Source: Trochalopteron elliotii (taxonomy: Eukaryota > Chordata > Aves > Passeriformes > Leiothrichidae). Taken from it: a stretch of DNA of 64,000 nt. The stretch is taken from positions 79,429 to 143,428 of the forward strand of contig JANPWX010000545.1 in NCBI GenBank assembly GCA_024734555.1, in the 5' to 3' direction. Under the pieces are notes generated by a model that did not search any database, had not been told where the DNA came from, and saw only the letters and a list, made by a program, of their open reading frames with translations. Positions 63,831 to 64,000 of the stretch are shown here, one piece after another; the stretch's first letter is position 1, and every line of letters begins with the position of its first letter. The position numbers and the translations under genes were made by a program.

Positions 63831-64000
63831 GGGTTTTTTTGTTTGTTTTTTTTTTTTGTTTTTGTTTTGTTTTGTTTTTTGTTTTTGGGGTTTTTTTGTT
63901 GTTTTGGGGTTTTTTGTTTTTGTTGGGGTTTTTTTTGTTTGTTTGGTTTGGTGTTTTTTGGTTGTTTTTGGGGGGTTGTTGTGAGGTTTTTTGTTGGTTT
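63831..64000. repeat. G/T low-complexity tract running off the right edge
   Basis: About 170 bases of T and G runs such as ggggtttttttgttgttttg. The apparent open frame over it is a composition artefact. Confidence 0.9.

Noticed and set aside
42266..64000. LGALSL or another neighbouring gene upstream of PELI1
   Set aside because: In human the next gene on this side is LGALSL, but no frame shows galectin-like sequence; it presumably lies beyond the window.
63831..64000. Hydrophobic open frame (Phe/Val-rich) at the right edge
   Set aside because: Pure translation of T/G low-complexity DNA.

Overview
The window is vertebrate nuclear DNA, almost certainly from a bird. It holds one multi-exon gene with long introns, a CR1 LINE tail and several solo LTRs of avian endogenous-retrovirus type. 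There is no sign of prokaryotic or organellar organisation.

Only one protein-coding gene is supported: PELI1 (Pellino-1 E3 ubiquitin ligase), on the minus strand. Six coding exons between 6532 and 425 join without a frame break into a 418-residue protein, the same length as human PELI1. Every junction has GT/AG signals. The 3' UTR runs off the left edge (424 nt visible) and carries a strong miR-21 site. The exon with the ATG has an acceptor in its 5' UTR. The first exon is therefore far upstream, most likely in the CpG island around 41.0-41.57 kb, where a GTGAGT donor closes a candidate exon at 41196. A 91-base assembly gap (41461-41551) interrupts the island and probably hides part of exon 1 and the start site. 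Intron 1 is then about 34.6 kb.

Intron 1 (6607-41195) is AT-rich and gene-free. It holds a diverged ERVL-type solo LTR (20321-20813), a 413-bp tandem duplication (27011-27853), short minisatellites, a CpG-bearing candidate alternative exon (29101-29185), and a few blocks that look like constrained non-coding DNA.

Right of the island, 41.6-64 kb is the intergenic region upstream of PELI1. It starts with a 5'-truncated CR1 (about 41668-42265) only about 100 bp from the gap. It also contains two same-orientation solo LTRs of one family (43066-43641 and 49858-50427) with near-matching 6-bp flanks, an inverted pair of another LTR family (about 43936-44422 and 58940-59404), an 85-nt near-perfect hairpin (47439-47523), a nest of palindromes resembling a small non-autonomous transposon (62176-62377), and G/T-rich low-complexity DNA at the right edge. 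I found no second gene there; the human neighbour on that side, LGALSL, is not recognisable.

I see no undescribed multi-gene system. The observations most worth checking are the hairpin, the palindrome nest, the intronic candidate exon and the miR-21 site.
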